Positions 6,484 through 15,197 of a stretch of DNA of 44,237 bases are shown here, piece by piece; positions within the stretch are counted from its first letter, which is position 1, and every line of letters begins with the position of its first letter. The DNA comes from a virus. The DNA lies in the IMG/VR virus record IMGVR_UViG_3300033571_029033, positions 1 through 44,237 of that record; one strand, given 5' to 3'. The notes below the pieces were generated by a model, which saw only the letters and a program-made list of their open reading frames with translations, had not been told where the DNA came from and ran no database searches. The translations under genes and the position numbers were made by a program.

Positions 6484-7373
6484 CAGTCCATCTCCTCCCA
6501 GGTCTTGCCCCCTGCTTTCCTCGTCCAGACGTCGGGGAAAGTGGCCTCAAGCTCTGCGGAGTTGTGCCTGAGCTGGTCGGCGGGTAGCTTTCGGGCGAAG
6601 TACCTGCGCACGGCCTCGGTGTCCCAGCCGCACTTGTAGAACCCTACGACATAGTTCTTGAACTTGTCGTTGATGGTGAGTGCGTAGGAAACTGGTTTTG
6701 GCTTGTAGAATCGGTGCTGCCACCTGAGTGCGTCGTGGCAGTAGTGCAGGCCTCCGGTCTTCTGCCGGTTGATCTCGGAAATGATAAGCTCCTCGCCGCC
6801 GAAGCCACGCATCTCCTTCGGGAAGCACTCGTTGTCGAGGAAGTTCCTTGTCTTCATGCAGAAGAAGGCTGAGCCCATGCCCATGATCTCCTTCACCTTA
6901 CTTTCCACGATCGACTGGTCGGTCTCCCATATGCCGAAAAACTCTCCACGCCACCTCGGCAGGAGTTCCGTGGCGATGATTCCGCCGTTCTCGCTGACGA
7001 GCGGGCCTGACCAGATGTCGTTGCCGATTGCGCCGCTGTCGATCCCGTTCAGCAGGTACTCGATGCTGCCGGGCAGGCAGAGGACGTGGCTGTCGAGCAG
7101 GAGGGTGTACTCGGAGTCGGACTCCTCGAAGACGCTGGTCTTTGCGTGGGCCGGCCCCATCGCCTTCGGCTTGTGGACGAACTTGGCGTTGGCGAGGTTG
7201 CACAGGTGGCGGAGCTCCCGCTGCTCCGTTGGCATGTCGTCGACAACGAGAAGCTGGACCTCGTCCCTCAGGTGCGAGTAGTAGGGGACGTGGAACTGAC
7301 GCAGGATGCTGAGCGACCAGAAGGTCCCCTCAACGTCATCCCACACCGGCATTCCGATCGTTAGCTTTGGCAT
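6483..7373 (-). CDS. GT2-family glycosyltransferase resembling polypeptide GalNAc-transferases
   Basis: 296 aa GT-A fold. LTIGMPVWDDVEGTFWSLS and VQLLVVDDMP form the nucleotide-binding half. The metal motif is LLLDSHVLCLPG with D94-S95-H96, and residues 190-198 read GFGGEELII. DxH plus GGE is the combination of polypeptide N-acetylgalactosaminyltransferases, which start mucin-type O-glycans on Ser/Thr; H220 in WQHRFY could match their third metal ligand. It lies just downstream of the poly-Ser/Thr fibre gene and has its own 140-base structured leader. Donor specificity cannot be proved from motifs. Confidence 0.78.
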   Translation of the reverse strand: MPKLTIGMPVWDDVEGTFWSLSILRQFHVPYYSHLRDEVQLLVVDDMPTEQRELRHLCNLANAKFVHKPKAMGPAHAKTSVFEESDSEYTLLLDSHVLCLPGSIEYLLNGIDSGAIGNDIWSGPLVSENGGIIATELLPRWRGEFFGIWETDQSIVESKVKEIMGMGSAFFCMKTRNFLDNECFPKEMRGFGGEELIISEINRQKTGGLHYCHDALRWQHRFYKPKPVSYALTINDKFKNYVVGFYKCGWDTEAVRRYFARKLPADQLRHNSAELEATFPDVWTRKAGGKTWEEMD

Positions 7374-7386
7374 GTTTTTGCCCTCT

Positions 7387-7408
7387 CTTGACGGATTTCT
7401 CGCCTTGC
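7387..7408. promoter_or_regulatory. 22-bp intergenic motif, copy 2
   Basis: Same sequence as 1775-1796 with one T-to-C change. On the minus strand it ends 14 bases before the ATG at 7373, with GAGAGGG as the ribosome site between them. The close match of two copies in separate leaders argues for a bound protein or an RNA element. Confidence 0.5.
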
Positions 7409-7424
7409 ATTAGTGTTATGTCAG

Positions 7425-7475
7425 CCGAGCTAGTCTCGGGGCTGCCTAGGCAGTCAACGTGCCCACTGATGGCAC
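7425..7475 (-). promoter_or_regulatory. Three short hairpins in the leader of the GalNAc-transferase-like gene
   Basis: CCGAG/CTCGG at 7425-7439, the 12-base palindrome CTGCCTAGGCAG at 7442-7453, and GTGCC/GGCAC at 7459-7475 lie in a row in the 140-base gap between the fibre gene and the glycosyltransferase gene. No T-run follows any of them. They may separate expression of fibre and modifying enzymes by pausing, mRNA processing or protein binding. Confidence 0.5.
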
Positions 7476-7513
7476 CCCTCCCACCATGTATGAGTAAGGA
7501 CTGCGGATTTTTT

Positions 7514-9106
7514 TTAGATCGCCCACTTGGCTGCGAGGTAGTTCCTGATGGATTGCTGCTCGCTGGCGGTCAGGGCACGGTTGTAGCAAATGAACTCGGC
7601 GATCTTGCCGTTGAGGAAGTCGCCGAATGGCGCAGTTGCGTAGCCGAGGTACAGCCTTCTCAGGGTTGTGGTGCCGAAGGCTATGTTTGTGTTCCATGTG
7701 GTTCCGGAGTTCTGGCGCAGGACCATATACGGTCCGTCCCCGTACTGGTTCATCCAGTAGTTCCATGTGGTTGGCGTGGCGCCGTCGGCAACCGTTCCGA
7801 CCTGCAGCGAGTCAGTCCTGCCCCTGTAGGTGATGCTGCTTGACCCGCCGGTCATGGTCATGTACGAGTTTGTCGTCACGGGTGCGCTCGTGAACCCGTA
7901 GAAGGCTTGCGTCCCGGAAGCGGAGTCCACCCTCATGACGATGAAGACCGTCGAAGTCATGCTCATGTTGCTTGCGAGTGCGCCATCGAACACGTACTGC
8001 GTGCCATCGAAATCGACCACGTCCCTTGTGTTCTTGCCGGGACTTATGAGCGTCGGCCTCTGTGCGGCGACTCCCTGCGTCAGGTGATTGCCCTGGCCCG
8101 ACTTGTCCTCCCACCTGCCGATTGGGTCGCCTGTGACCGTCGGGTGAGTCGAGCCGCTGTCAGAGGTGAACAGCGTTGAGTTGTCGGAGGCGTCGTACCA
8201 GTTCACCAAGTTGGGTATGACGCTTGGCGCAAAGGTCGTGGAAGTGGTCGGCGTGACGCTTGTTGATGAGGACGAAGTGGTCGGCGCAGCCGTTGACGAG
8301 GTAGAACTCACCGACGTAGTTGAGCTCGACGAAGTTGGCGCAGCCGAAGTGCTGGTGGTCGTTGTTCCTGGCGGTCCGGACGTGCTTGTAGTTGTTGTTC
8401 CGGGCGCAGCCGAAGTGCTTGTAGTCGTTGTGCCTGGCGCAACTGAAGTAGACGACGAGGACGACGAAGAAGTCGAAGAAGTCGAAGATGAAGAAGAAGA
8501 AGAAGAAGAAGAAGAAGAAGAAGAAGAAGAAGACGAACTCGTAGAGGTAGTCGACGAAGTCGCAACCGGTGTCGTTGACGAGGATTGAGTTCCGGAAGTC
8601 GAACTTGATGTCGTCGAGGTCGTTGTCCCGCCCGGCTCGGACAGGCCGAGAATGGTTATCTTGTAGACAAGGTCGGTCGTTGCGCTGGGGTTGGTCAGCG
8701 TGATCCTCTTCGACGAGGGGCTGGCCGCCAGCCAACCCCTGGACAGGTAGCTGACGGTGCTTCCGGCCTTCACCTCGACGCTGGAGTTGTTCTGCAGGAA
8801 CAGGTGCTGCGGTGTGCTGGCGCCTGGGCTGAGGATCAGGTTTGCGTCAGCGCTGCTTAGCTGGAATGCGTAGATCCTCGTCAACTGCACGGGATCGTTG
8901 AGGAAGTCGACCAGCGAGTCGAGGTCTATGTCGACGCTTGAGCCCTGCGGCAGGGTCGCCTCCTGGCCCCAGACGGCGTTGACGGCCGACGACGGGTAGT
9001 TCACGGCAAGGGAGACCCTGCCGTCCTGCTGCGACGGGGCGAACGGCAGGTTCTCCCTCTCCTGCCGGTAGCCCAACGCCAGGTATCCCTTGCTGCTGGT
9101 GATCAT
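7514..9106 (-). CDS. Tail fibre/adhesin: beta domain, long Ser/Thr linker, LamG-like lectin domain
   Basis: 530 aa. Residues 1-158 form a beta domain that matches the N-terminal domain of the protein at 30946-31581 (shared pattern DF...FTRxY/IYAF..., YxITILG/YQIVILG). Residues about 160-300 are almost only Ser and Thr, with a run of about 20 Ser and three copies of an 11-residue unit built on PGTTTTSTS. Residues 305-530 are a concanavalin/LamG-type sandwich (NLVNWYDASD, WEDKSGQGNHL, ending YLAAKWAI). The linker looks mucin-like and a probable acceptor for the neighbouring glycosyltransferases. The start has only a weak ribosome site. Confidence 0.8.
   Translation of the reverse strand: MITSSKGYLALGYRQERENLPFAPSQQDGRVSLAVNYPSSAVNAVWGQEATLPQGSSVDIDLDSLVDFLNDPVQLTRIYAFQLSSADANLILSPGASTPQHLFLQNNSSVEVKAGSTVSYLSRGWLAASPSSKRITLTNPSATTDLVYKITILGLSEPGGTTTSTTSSSTSGTQSSSTTPVATSSTTSTSSSSSSSSSSSSSSSSSSSTSSTSSSSSSSTSVAPGTTTTSTSAAPGTTTTSTSGPPGTTTTSTSAAPTSSSSTTSVSSTSSTAAPTTSSSSTSVTPTTSTTFAPSVIPNLVNWYDASDNSTLFTSDSGSTHPTVTGDPIGRWEDKSGQGNHLTQGVAAQRPTLISPGKNTRDVVDFDGTQYVFDGALASNMSMTSTVFIVMRVDSASGTQAFYGFTSAPVTTNSYMTMTGGSSSITYRGRTDSLQVGTVADGATPTTWNYWMNQYGDGPYMVLRQNSGTTWNTNIAFGTTTLRRLYLGYATAPFGDFLNGKIAEFICYNRALTASEQQSIRNYLAAKWAI
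8491..8532. repeat. Perfect (AAG)14 trinucleotide microsatellite
   Basis: Fourteen uninterrupted AAG units (TCT serine codons on the coding strand) inside the linker of the 7514-9106 fibre gene. Units of three keep the frame, so slippage during replication would lengthen or shorten the poly-Ser rod without breaking the protein. Confidence 0.95.
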
Positions 9107-9115
9107 CCGTTCGGA

Positions 9116-10351
9116 CTACAGCCCCCACTTGTCGGACAGATAGCTTTCCACGTCGTCCCTGTCGGTCGTTCCGAGCGCCGAGTTGTACACGACGATCTCG
9201 CCGATGATGACGTTGGACCCGCCTATGATCGAGTAGTCGATGGCCGACGTGCTGCTTGCGCTGATCGAGCTGACCTGCACGCCGTCCCTCCTGACGACCC
9301 AGTTGCTGGCGTTGTACGTCAGCGTCCAGTAGTGCCAGTTCGTGTCGTTGGACTCCGTGATCTCACGCATGTTGCAGTTCGGGCCACGGTAGCGGTAGGA
9401 GAACAGGCCGCTGTCGCCGACCACGGCGATGAGGTCGCAGTTTCCGAACGGGTCCACGCTGTCACGGTAGTCGAGGAACTGGTGGGTGTTGGTGTCGGTC
9501 GTCTTTCCGGTGAAGGCTATGGTGAACTCGCCGAAGCCCGCCGAAAGGTTGGTGTTGCTGAGGCTGTCGTCAGAGTCGAAGGTCACGGCGCCGAGGCTGT
9601 TCTGAACATTGCTGTTCCACACGCCCTTGTTGCCTGCGGTCGCCTGGATGACGTTGTTGTTTCCGGAGCTGAGGTCGTCCGCAAACCCGACGCTGTCGCC
9701 GTTGGTGACGGTCCCCGTCCCGTCGTCGTTCTGCTTCACGTTGTTGGCGGACGAGAAGTCGAACCACTGCACCAGCCCTGCGATGTCGTCCGGCTGGAAC
9801 GCACCCGCAGTCGTTGTGGACGTGGACGTGGACGTGGAAGTTTCAGTCGTTGACGAAGTTGAAGTCTCCGTCGTTGACGAGGTGGTCGTTGGCTGCTCCT
9901 GGCAGATTCCGCATCCCGTGATGTACCAGACGCCGTTGTACACCAGCACGGCCGTGTCGTACTGCCTCAGCAGCAGGTCATCGCTGGAGCGGAACCTGTT
10001 GGCGGCCGAGCTTCCGGCGTTGTCCGTGCTCAGCAGCACGTCGTCGGGCCCGTTGTTCGTCACGTAGACGACCTTGTATGCGTACTGCGCTGCCGAGTTC
10101 ATGCCGGTGACCGTGACCTGGCCGCCGGTGCTGTTGTTGAGTGCGATGAACTTCCAGTCGCTGACTGCGAGGTCGTTGTTGTTGCCCGCCGACAGGCTGA
10201 CGGACCCGTTCAGGTCCATGCTGCGCACCATGTCGCTGATGTTGGTCTTTCCCGTCGGGCCGCCCGTTGGGCTGACGGGCACGAAGTACCCGGTCGGGGT
10301 GACGAACGTGGCGTCTAGCTGGTCGGGCCTCTTTGGCGCAAACTCTGGCAT
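9116..10351 (-). CDS. Tail fibre/adhesin with Ser/Thr linker and LamG-like domain
   Basis: 411 aa. Residues 1-153 are a beta-rich head (DWKFIALNNSTGGQVTV, FRSSDDLLLRQYDTAVLVYN then VWYITG) with a CGIC pair at its end; this layout is common in phage tail proteins. Residues 154-182 are a Thr/Ser/Glu linker (TTTSSTTETSTSSTTETS). Residues 187-411 are a LamG-like lectin sandwich (GLVQWFDFSS, ADDLSSGNNN, ending YLSDKWGL). Ribosome site GGAGACAGCC. It is one of three proteins with the same C-terminal YLxxKWxI/L ending. Confidence 0.78.
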   Translation of the reverse strand: MPEFAPKRPDQLDATFVTPTGYFVPVSPTGGPTGKTNISDMVRSMDLNGSVSLSAGNNNDLAVSDWKFIALNNSTGGQVTVTGMNSAAQYAYKVVYVTNNGPDDVLLSTDNAGSSAANRFRSSDDLLLRQYDTAVLVYNGVWYITGCGICQEQPTTTSSTTETSTSSTTETSTSTSTSTTTAGAFQPDDIAGLVQWFDFSSANNVKQNDDGTGTVTNGDSVGFADDLSSGNNNVIQATAGNKGVWNSNVQNSLGAVTFDSDDSLSNTNLSAGFGEFTIAFTGKTTDTNTHQFLDYRDSVDPFGNCDLIAVVGDSGLFSYRYRGPNCNMREITESNDTNWHYWTLTYNASNWVVRRDGVQVSSISASSTSAIDYSIIGGSNVIIGEIVVYNSALGTTDRDDVESYLSDKWGL

Positions 10352-10361
10352 GGCTGTCTCC

Positions 10362-11162
10362 TTATTCGTAGACTATGTAGTCGGTCGCCGCCTCGTAGAC
10401 GAGCGGGTCATCGAACGTTGCGTATATCATCAGCGCCGCAGGCAGCGGCGGGGTGGGCTCGACCGGCAGCCTCGAGATGAAGTAGTTGGCGTTGCTGGTC
10501 AGCTCGGCCTGGCTGAGGGCACGGTCGTAGGTCATGAAGGCTGCGAAGTCGCTGGCCCACTTGTACCCGACGAACGTGTTGACGTTGGCGACGTAAAGGA
10601 TTGGGTTGTTCACGTTCGGCCCGGAGGCGGGCGTGTCGCTGGCCAGCAGGGTGCCGTTCTTCCACAGCTTCCTCGTGGTTCCGTCCCACGTTGACGACAG
10701 GACGTACCAGGGCACGGCGATGTCCGTGGCCACGCCGTCGATGCCGCTGGTCCACCACGAGTGCTCGACCTTTCCGAGCGAGTCCTGCCTGGTGGCCACC
10801 CAGTTGAACCTGTTAGGGTCGCCGGGCACGCCAAGGCTGTACACGCCGGCGTCGTCCCACTCGCCGTTCGTGCGCACGACTGCGGAGAACGTGTAGGTCC
10901 CCGTGGTCGGGACGCTGGCCGAGGCACGGCTCCAGTATCCGGTCTCGCCCGTGAAGAAGTAGCCCGAGGGGAAGTGGATTATGTCGCCTGGGTTCTCGAA
11001 CGTCAGGTCGTTGTCGCCCGCCAGGTCAAACCATGTGGTGCCGGTGCCGGGGTAGCTGGCGGCACGCCCCCCGTCGACGTAGAGGACGAGGCCGTCATTG
11101 ATCGGGCCTATCGCTCCCGAGCCGCTGAAGCTTGAGCCTGCGCCAGTAAGTAAGAGACTCAT
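10362..11162 (-). CDS. LamG-like lectin-domain protein, tail associated
   Basis: 266 aa from ATG 11162, which overlaps the fibre stop (ATGA) and uses GGAGGCG. A short Ser/Gly N-terminus leads into a LamG/concanavalin fold: GLVLYVDGGRAASYPG, TWFDLAGDNDLTF, TGTYTFSAVVRTNG, WYVLSSTWDGTTRKLWKNG, VGYKWASDFAAFMTYDRALSQAEL. This is the glycan-binding sandwich seen in many phage adhesins. Unlike its relatives it has no Ser/Thr linker; it ends in a short acidic tail. A longer in-frame extension upstream overlaps the fibre gene and is not real. Confidence 0.75.
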   Translation of the reverse strand: MSLLLTGAGSSFSGSGAIGPINDGLVLYVDGGRAASYPGTGTTWFDLAGDNDLTFENPGDIIHFPSGYFFTGETGYWSRASASVPTTGTYTFSAVVRTNGEWDDAGVYSLGVPGDPNRFNWVATRQDSLGKVEHSWWTSGIDGVATDIAVPWYVLSSTWDGTTRKLWKNGTLLASDTPASGPNVNNPILYVANVNTFVGYKWASDFAAFMTYDRALSQAELTSNANYFISRLPVEPTPPLPAALMIYATFDDPLVYEAATDYIVYE

Positions 11163-14100
11163 CTCGCCTCCAGTTCCTTGATCCTTGCGCTCAACTGCTG
11201 CACGGCCTTGACGAGCATGAAGAGGAGCTTGCCGGGCTTCGCCTCGAGCCTGTCCGGGTTGCTGTCCATGACCAGCCTGGCCCAGTCGAAGTCGTGCAGC
11301 TCCTGTGCCTCCTGAAGCTCCTGAGCAATAAAGCCGTAGTCCGGTATGCCGACACGGCCCCCGTCTCGCTGGTTCCACGTGAACCTGACGGGCCGGAGCG
11401 TCTCGATGAAGTCGAGCGTGTCGGGCATGTCCTCTATGTCGGTCTTGTCCCTGGCGTCCGACAGCGAGCTGATCGTCGTGTCGTTGCAGCGCAGGTTCGT
11501 GACCGAGGAGTTGCCGAGCGTGAACTCGTTGCTGGCGTTGTTTGCGGAGGCCGTGGCCCCGTAGCCGAGGACCGTGTTGTTCGACCCCGTGGTGATGTTG
11601 TTGCCGGCGCCGGACCCGAGGCACGTGTTCTGGGCGCCGGTCGTGATGCCGCCGCCTGCGTCGTAGCCTATGCCCGTGTTGTGGTCGCCGGTGGTGACCG
11701 CATCGAGCGCCGTCGCCCCCACTCCCGTCTCGTACGATCCCGTGCTGACGTAGCATGCGTTCGTGCCGACGGCGGTCGAGTAGGACGCCGTGGTGTTGCT
11801 CCGCAGCGTGTTGGCGCCTATGGCGGTGATGTAGTCGCCTGTGGTGTTCGACAGAGCCGCCTCGTATCCGTAGGACGTCATCGCCAGGCCGGTGTTGGCC
11901 TGCGCCGCCCGGTAGCCTATCGCCGTGATCGGCTGGCCCGTTACGCTCTCGGCGGCCTGGTAGCCCATGGCGACGTGGTTGCTCGCTGTCGTCGACGAGG
12001 CGAGGCACCTGTAGCCTATGCCTATGTTCCCCAGCCCGGTCGTGACCGCCGTGCCTGCAGTGCTGCCTATGAATATATTTTCTGATCCGGTAGTTATCGT
12101 ATCTGCAGTCTCGTAACCTATTGCTATATTGTTGTCGCCGGTGGTGATCCCCTTCAGCGGCTGATATCCGATTGCGACGTTGTAGTTGGCGCCGGTGGAC
12201 GTGGAGTTGACGCCGGCCCCGGCGTTGTAGCCGACCAGCGTGTTGCCCGACGATGCGTCCAGGTAGGTGCCGCTGTTGAGGCCCACGCACGTGTTGTAGT
12301 CGTTTTTTATCGAGTTCCCGGCGTCAGTCCCGCACATCGTGTTCCCGATGCCGGTGACGCACGTGGCCAGCGCCCTGTTGCCGAAGGCGCTGTTGTAGTT
12401 GCCGGTGGTGGTGTTCGTCCCGGCGCTGGTGCCGACAAAACATGCGTCCAGGCCCGTCGTGTGGGCGTCCCCGCAGTATGCCCCGACGAACACGCAGTCG
12501 TCAGCCGTGCACTGGTATCCGGCCCTGTAGCCGAGGGCCGTCGTGTTGTCCGTGGTGCTGGCCGACCCGTTGCCCAGCGCCTCCGTGCCTACCGCCGTGT
12601 TCTGGCCGCCTCCCGACGCCTTCAGCCGCATGGCGCCGTACCCGACGGCAACGCAGTTGCTCCCTTGGTCGGCGCTCGCCATGGCGTAAGCGCCGACGGC
12701 GACGTTCTTGTCGCCGAGGGTCGTGTTGATCGCCGTCCCTGCGTCGTAGCCGCAGACCGTGTTGTCGTTGGACGTGGTGATGGAGTTCCCTGCGTTGGCG
12801 CCGATGCAGGTGTTCCTGTCGCCGGAGCCGATGTTCGTGCCTGCCGTGTACCCCACGCTCGTGTTGTATGTGCCAGCGCTTGTCTGGTTGTCTGCGTCCT
12901 GCCCGATCATCAGGCTGAAGCTGGTCGGCTTGGCGTAGATGTAGCAGTAGCCTGCGAAGAGCTCTAAGTTCGTGGAGTAGGTCAGGCTGGAGGGGCTGAG
13001 GAGGAGCTTGCCCGATGTCCCGTCGAAAAGGGCCACGGACCTGTCGGTGCTGCTCGGCGGCCCGACCACGTCCCCGAGGCTCTGCGAGCCCTGGAATCCC
13101 TGCGCACCCTGCGCACCTGCGGCCCCCTGCGCCCCGGCAGCGCCCTGGGCGCCGTTCGTTCCCGCTGCGCCCTGCGCCCCGTTCGTGCCGTTGGCTCCCT
13201 GCGCCCCGGCAGCGCCCTGCGCCCCGTTCGTGCCTGCCGTGCCGGTGGCCCCCTGAGCGCCTGCGAGGCCCTGCGCCCCTGCCGCACCCTGCGCTCCGGC
13301 AGCCCCCTGCGCCCCGTTCGTTCCGTTTGCGCCCTGCGCACCCGCAGCGCCCTGTGCGCCCGTGGGGCCGGATGCCCCCTGGAAACCCTGAGGCCCAATC
13401 TGCGTGTAGGTGACCTGCGCCACCGTGACGATCGCCGACGGGGTCGCCGGCCTCGTCGGGTTGCTCTGCGACCCGAAGGCGAGCAGCTCAACGTCCGTGT
13501 CTGGGCTCATCCACGCAAGCTCGATGTAGTCGCCGGCGTTGACGTTGACTTGGAAGTTCCACGCCGCCACCTGCTCGGCGTCGCTGCCGTCAAGCAGGAC
13601 ACGGGTGTTCGTCGACGCCACGTTGCTGCCGTTCTTGAGCAGCCAGATGTCTATGTAGTCGGCGCCGGCGTCCGTCTTGGTGAGCTGGAGGCTGAACTGT
13701 ATGTCGTAGGTCCCGCCCTCAGTGAAGGTGATCTGGCTGTTGCTAACTATGGAGACGCCGTTGTTGTTTACAGTGTTGTTGAGGGTGATCTTGTTGACGG
13801 CCTGCGCCCCGGCGTTCGTCTGGGTCTGGTCGCTGTAGAACTGCCCGTAGTTGGCGATGACGCCGCCGGTCCCCTGGTAGCCCTGCGAGCCCTGGAAGCC
13901 CTGTGGCCCCTGAGCCCCCTGAAAGCCCTGCGCACCCTGTGCGCCGGCCGTCCCGCCGATGGTGATCTGGCCGGCCTGGTGCCCGACGGTTACCCCGCCG
14001 CTGCCCACCAGAGTCTTGTACTCGTTGAAGTTTCCGGTCTCGTCGATGCCGAGGAGCTGGTCTGCGGTTCCTGAGTTCGATGCGAACACGATCTCGGCCA

Positions 14101-14215
14101 GCGTGGCCTTCTTTGCCTCTCCGCCGGGTGCGCTGGAATAATCGGTCCAAGGCACGACGCTCTGTGCGCCGCTGGGCGCCGCCGGGTCGAGCTGAAAGAT
14201 CTGCTTGTCTGCCAT
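11159..14215 (-). CDS. Long tail fibre: collagen-like repeats, YadA-type head repeats, S74 chaperone
   Basis: 1018 aa. Residues 91-117 and about 274-380 are Gly-X-Y collagen-like repeats ([10 protein letters not shown] type) flanking a jelly-roll-like domain (about 120-272). Residues about 440-905 are a long array of TGxxNxxxGxxAG units, as in trimeric-adhesin heads. The C-terminus (about 915-1018) is a Peptidase_S74 intramolecular chaperone: the S919-D920 cleavage dyad in [34 protein letters not shown], then a coiled coil ([16 protein letters not shown]). In this family the chaperone trimerises the fibre and then cuts itself off. It is probably the main receptor-binding fibre. Confidence 0.9.
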   Translation of the reverse strand: MADKQIFQLDPAAPSGAQSVVPWTDYSSAPGGEAKKATLAEIVFASNSGTADQLLGIDETGNFNEYKTLVGSGGVTVGHQAGQITIGGTAGAQGAQGFQGAQGPQGFQGSQGYQGTGGVIANYGQFYSDQTQTNAGAQAVNKITLNNTVNNNGVSIVSNSQITFTEGGTYDIQFSLQLTKTDAGADYIDIWLLKNGSNVASTNTRVLLDGSDAEQVAAWNFQVNVNAGDYIELAWMSPDTDVELLAFGSQSNPTRPATPSAIVTVAQVTYTQIGPQGFQGASGPTGAQGAAGAQGANGTNGAQGAAGAQGAAGAQGLAGAQGATGTAGTNGAQGAAGAQGANGTNGAQGAAGTNGAQGAAGAQGAAGAQGAQGFQGSQSLGDVVGPPSSTDRSVALFDGTSGKLLLSPSSLTYSTNLELFAGYCYIYAKPTSFSLMIGQDADNQTSAGTYNTSVGYTAGTNIGSGDRNTCIGANAGNSITTSNDNTVCGYDAGTAINTTLGDKNVAVGAYAMASADQGSNCVAVGYGAMRLKASGGGQNTAVGTEALGNGSASTTDNTTALGYRAGYQCTADDCVFVGAYCGDAHTTGLDACFVGTSAGTNTTTGNYNSAFGNRALATCVTGIGNTMCGTDAGNSIKNDYNTCVGLNSGTYLDASSGNTLVGYNAGAGVNSTSTGANYNVAIGYQPLKGITTGDNNIAIGYETADTITTGSENIFIGSTAGTAVTTGLGNIGIGYRCLASSTTASNHVAMGYQAAESVTGQPITAIGYRAAQANTGLAMTSYGYEAALSNTTGDYITAIGANTLRSNTTASYSTAVGTNACYVSTGSYETGVGATALDAVTTGDHNTGIGYDAGGGITTGAQNTCLGSGAGNNITTGSNNTVLGYGATASANNASNEFTLGNSSVTNLRCNDTTISSLSDARDKTDIEDMPDTLDFIETLRPVRFTWNQRDGGRVGIPDYGFIAQELQEAQELHDFDWARLVMDSNPDRLEAKPGKLLFMLVKAVQQLSARIKELEAR

Positions 14216-14218
14216 GGT

Positions 14219-14572
14219 TTACCTGTTCGATTCGACGCTTCTGATTCTCGCCTCTAGCTCATCGATGTTCTGGGAGAGGCGGTCGAGGAGGTCGACGACC
14301 TTCTCCTGGTTGTTGGCGACGTTGTTTAGTCTCGTCTCGAGGTTGTTCATGGTCGCAACCATGCGTGTCATGTTGGTGACGAGGTCCATCTGACTGTTCT
14401 GGAGGGTGTCCAGCGTGGACTCGAGCTTCGCCACTAGCTGGTCGTGGCGCTTCTGGGTCGGCTCGTAGACTTTCTCGACGAAATATATGCCGATCTGCCG
14501 CACCACGTACGCCAGGGCGCACGTTGCGGTAATGGGGAAAACCGTCGACTGGATGAGGGACTGCCAGTCCAC
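14219..14572 (-). CDS. Holin-like membrane protein with coiled coil
   Basis: 117 aa from a GTG at 14572 (overlapping the upstream stop; ribosome site GGAGAGGAA). An N-terminal hydrophobic segment (STVFPITATCALAYVVRQIG, residues 9-28) is followed by VEKVYEPTQKRHDQL and a long amphipathic coiled coil (about 50-110). One transmembrane helix plus a charged helical tail is the layout of small phage holins and BhlA/UviB-like proteins. Position next to other small membrane proteins and a protease supports a lysis role, but a virion role cannot be excluded. Confidence 0.6.
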   Translation of the reverse strand: MDWQSLIQSTVFPITATCALAYVVRQIGIYFVEKVYEPTQKRHDQLVAKLESTLDTLQNSQMDLVTNMTRMVATMNNLETRLNNVANNQEKVVDLLDRLSQNIDELEARIRSVESNR

Positions 14573-14970
14573 TACTTCCTCTCCAGCCACTTCTTGGCGA
14601 CGATCTCGAGGAGCCACAGCCCTAGGGTGACCCAGACGGCCGGGGTGAACTCGACTGGCTCCCTCTCGGACTCCGCCAGCTCGCCCTCGATGACGGCCTT
14701 GTCGGCCGAGCTGAGCGTGGGCCTGAGGTCGGCGTCTGCGAGCTCGACCTTCCACTTCTCGTCGTCGAGGTGGTCGGCCAGCAGGGCCTCAAGGAGCTGG
14801 TCCGGCGTTGCATCGCCCGGGACGTCGCCCTTGGGCAGCACGCTGTCGGTGAGCTTCCTCCAGCCGTACTGAAGAAGCTCGATGGCCGCCGCTATGACGG
14901 CCTCGTCAAGTGGTTGCTTGCCCCGGGCGAATTGAAGCAACAATAAAGCTGACCTGAGCGGGAAATCCAT
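14572..14970 (-). CDS. Small protein with C-terminal membrane anchor
   Basis: 132 aa with ribosome site GGAGGG. The N-terminus (LRSALLLLQFARG) is hydrophobic; the middle is acidic and helical (PDQLLEALLADHLDDEKWK); near the C-terminus a hydrophobic stretch (PAVWVTLGLWLLEIVAKKWLE) looks like a tail anchor ending in basic residues. It lies between the holin-like gene and another membrane protein, so it may belong to a lysis cassette. I recognise no family. Confidence 0.6.
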   Translation of the reverse strand: MDFPLRSALLLLQFARGKQPLDEAVIAAAIELLQYGWRKLTDSVLPKGDVPGDATPDQLLEALLADHLDDEKWKVELADADLRPTLSSADKAVIEGELAESEREPVEFTPAVWVTLGLWLLEIVAKKWLERK

Positions 14971-15014
14971 GGCGTTGCCCTCCGATGGGTAAGTGACTGT
15001 CTAGGGGAGCGTGG

Positions 15015-15197
15015 TCAGTGCGTTTTCTTCAGCCTGTCCTCGAAGGTCCGCTCGAAGCAGGCGCAGTTGACCCTGCCCTCACGCTCGCATGCGCAGACGT
15101 CTGCCAGCGCCGTGTGGCGCATGACGGCTGCGGCGGTGACCACGGCCCAGAACAGGAAGGTCACGAAGATCAGGTTGTTGCGGGTTTCCGTACTCAT
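15015..15197 (-). CDS. Small Cys-rich single-pass membrane protein
   Basis: 60 aa. A short polar N-terminus, one hydrophobic helix (LIFVTFLFWAVVTAAAVM), then an outer domain with four cysteines (VCACEREGRVNCACFERTF) and a basic end. Its ATG shares a base with the protease stop (TGATG), so it is coupled to the papain-like gene. Size and topology recall spanin-like or antiholin-like lysis accessories, but no signature settles it. Confidence 0.6.
   Translation of the reverse strand: MSTETRNNLIFVTFLFWAVVTAAAVMRHTALADVCACEREGRVNCACFERTFEDRLKKTH

Noticed and set aside
8160-8735. Minus-strand frame with a poly-Phe run
   Set aside because: It is the trinucleotide repeat of the fibre gene read in another frame; the Ser frame joins two real domains.
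10362-12290. 642-residue version of the lectin-domain gene
   Set aside because: The extra N-terminal part is the fibre gene in another frame (Arg/His-rich). ATG 11162 has a ribosome site and a clean four-base overlap.
13070-13400. Short repeats suggesting a CRISPR array
   Set aside because: They are the Gly-X-Y codon repeats of the collagen-like fibre; there are no constant repeats with unique spacers.
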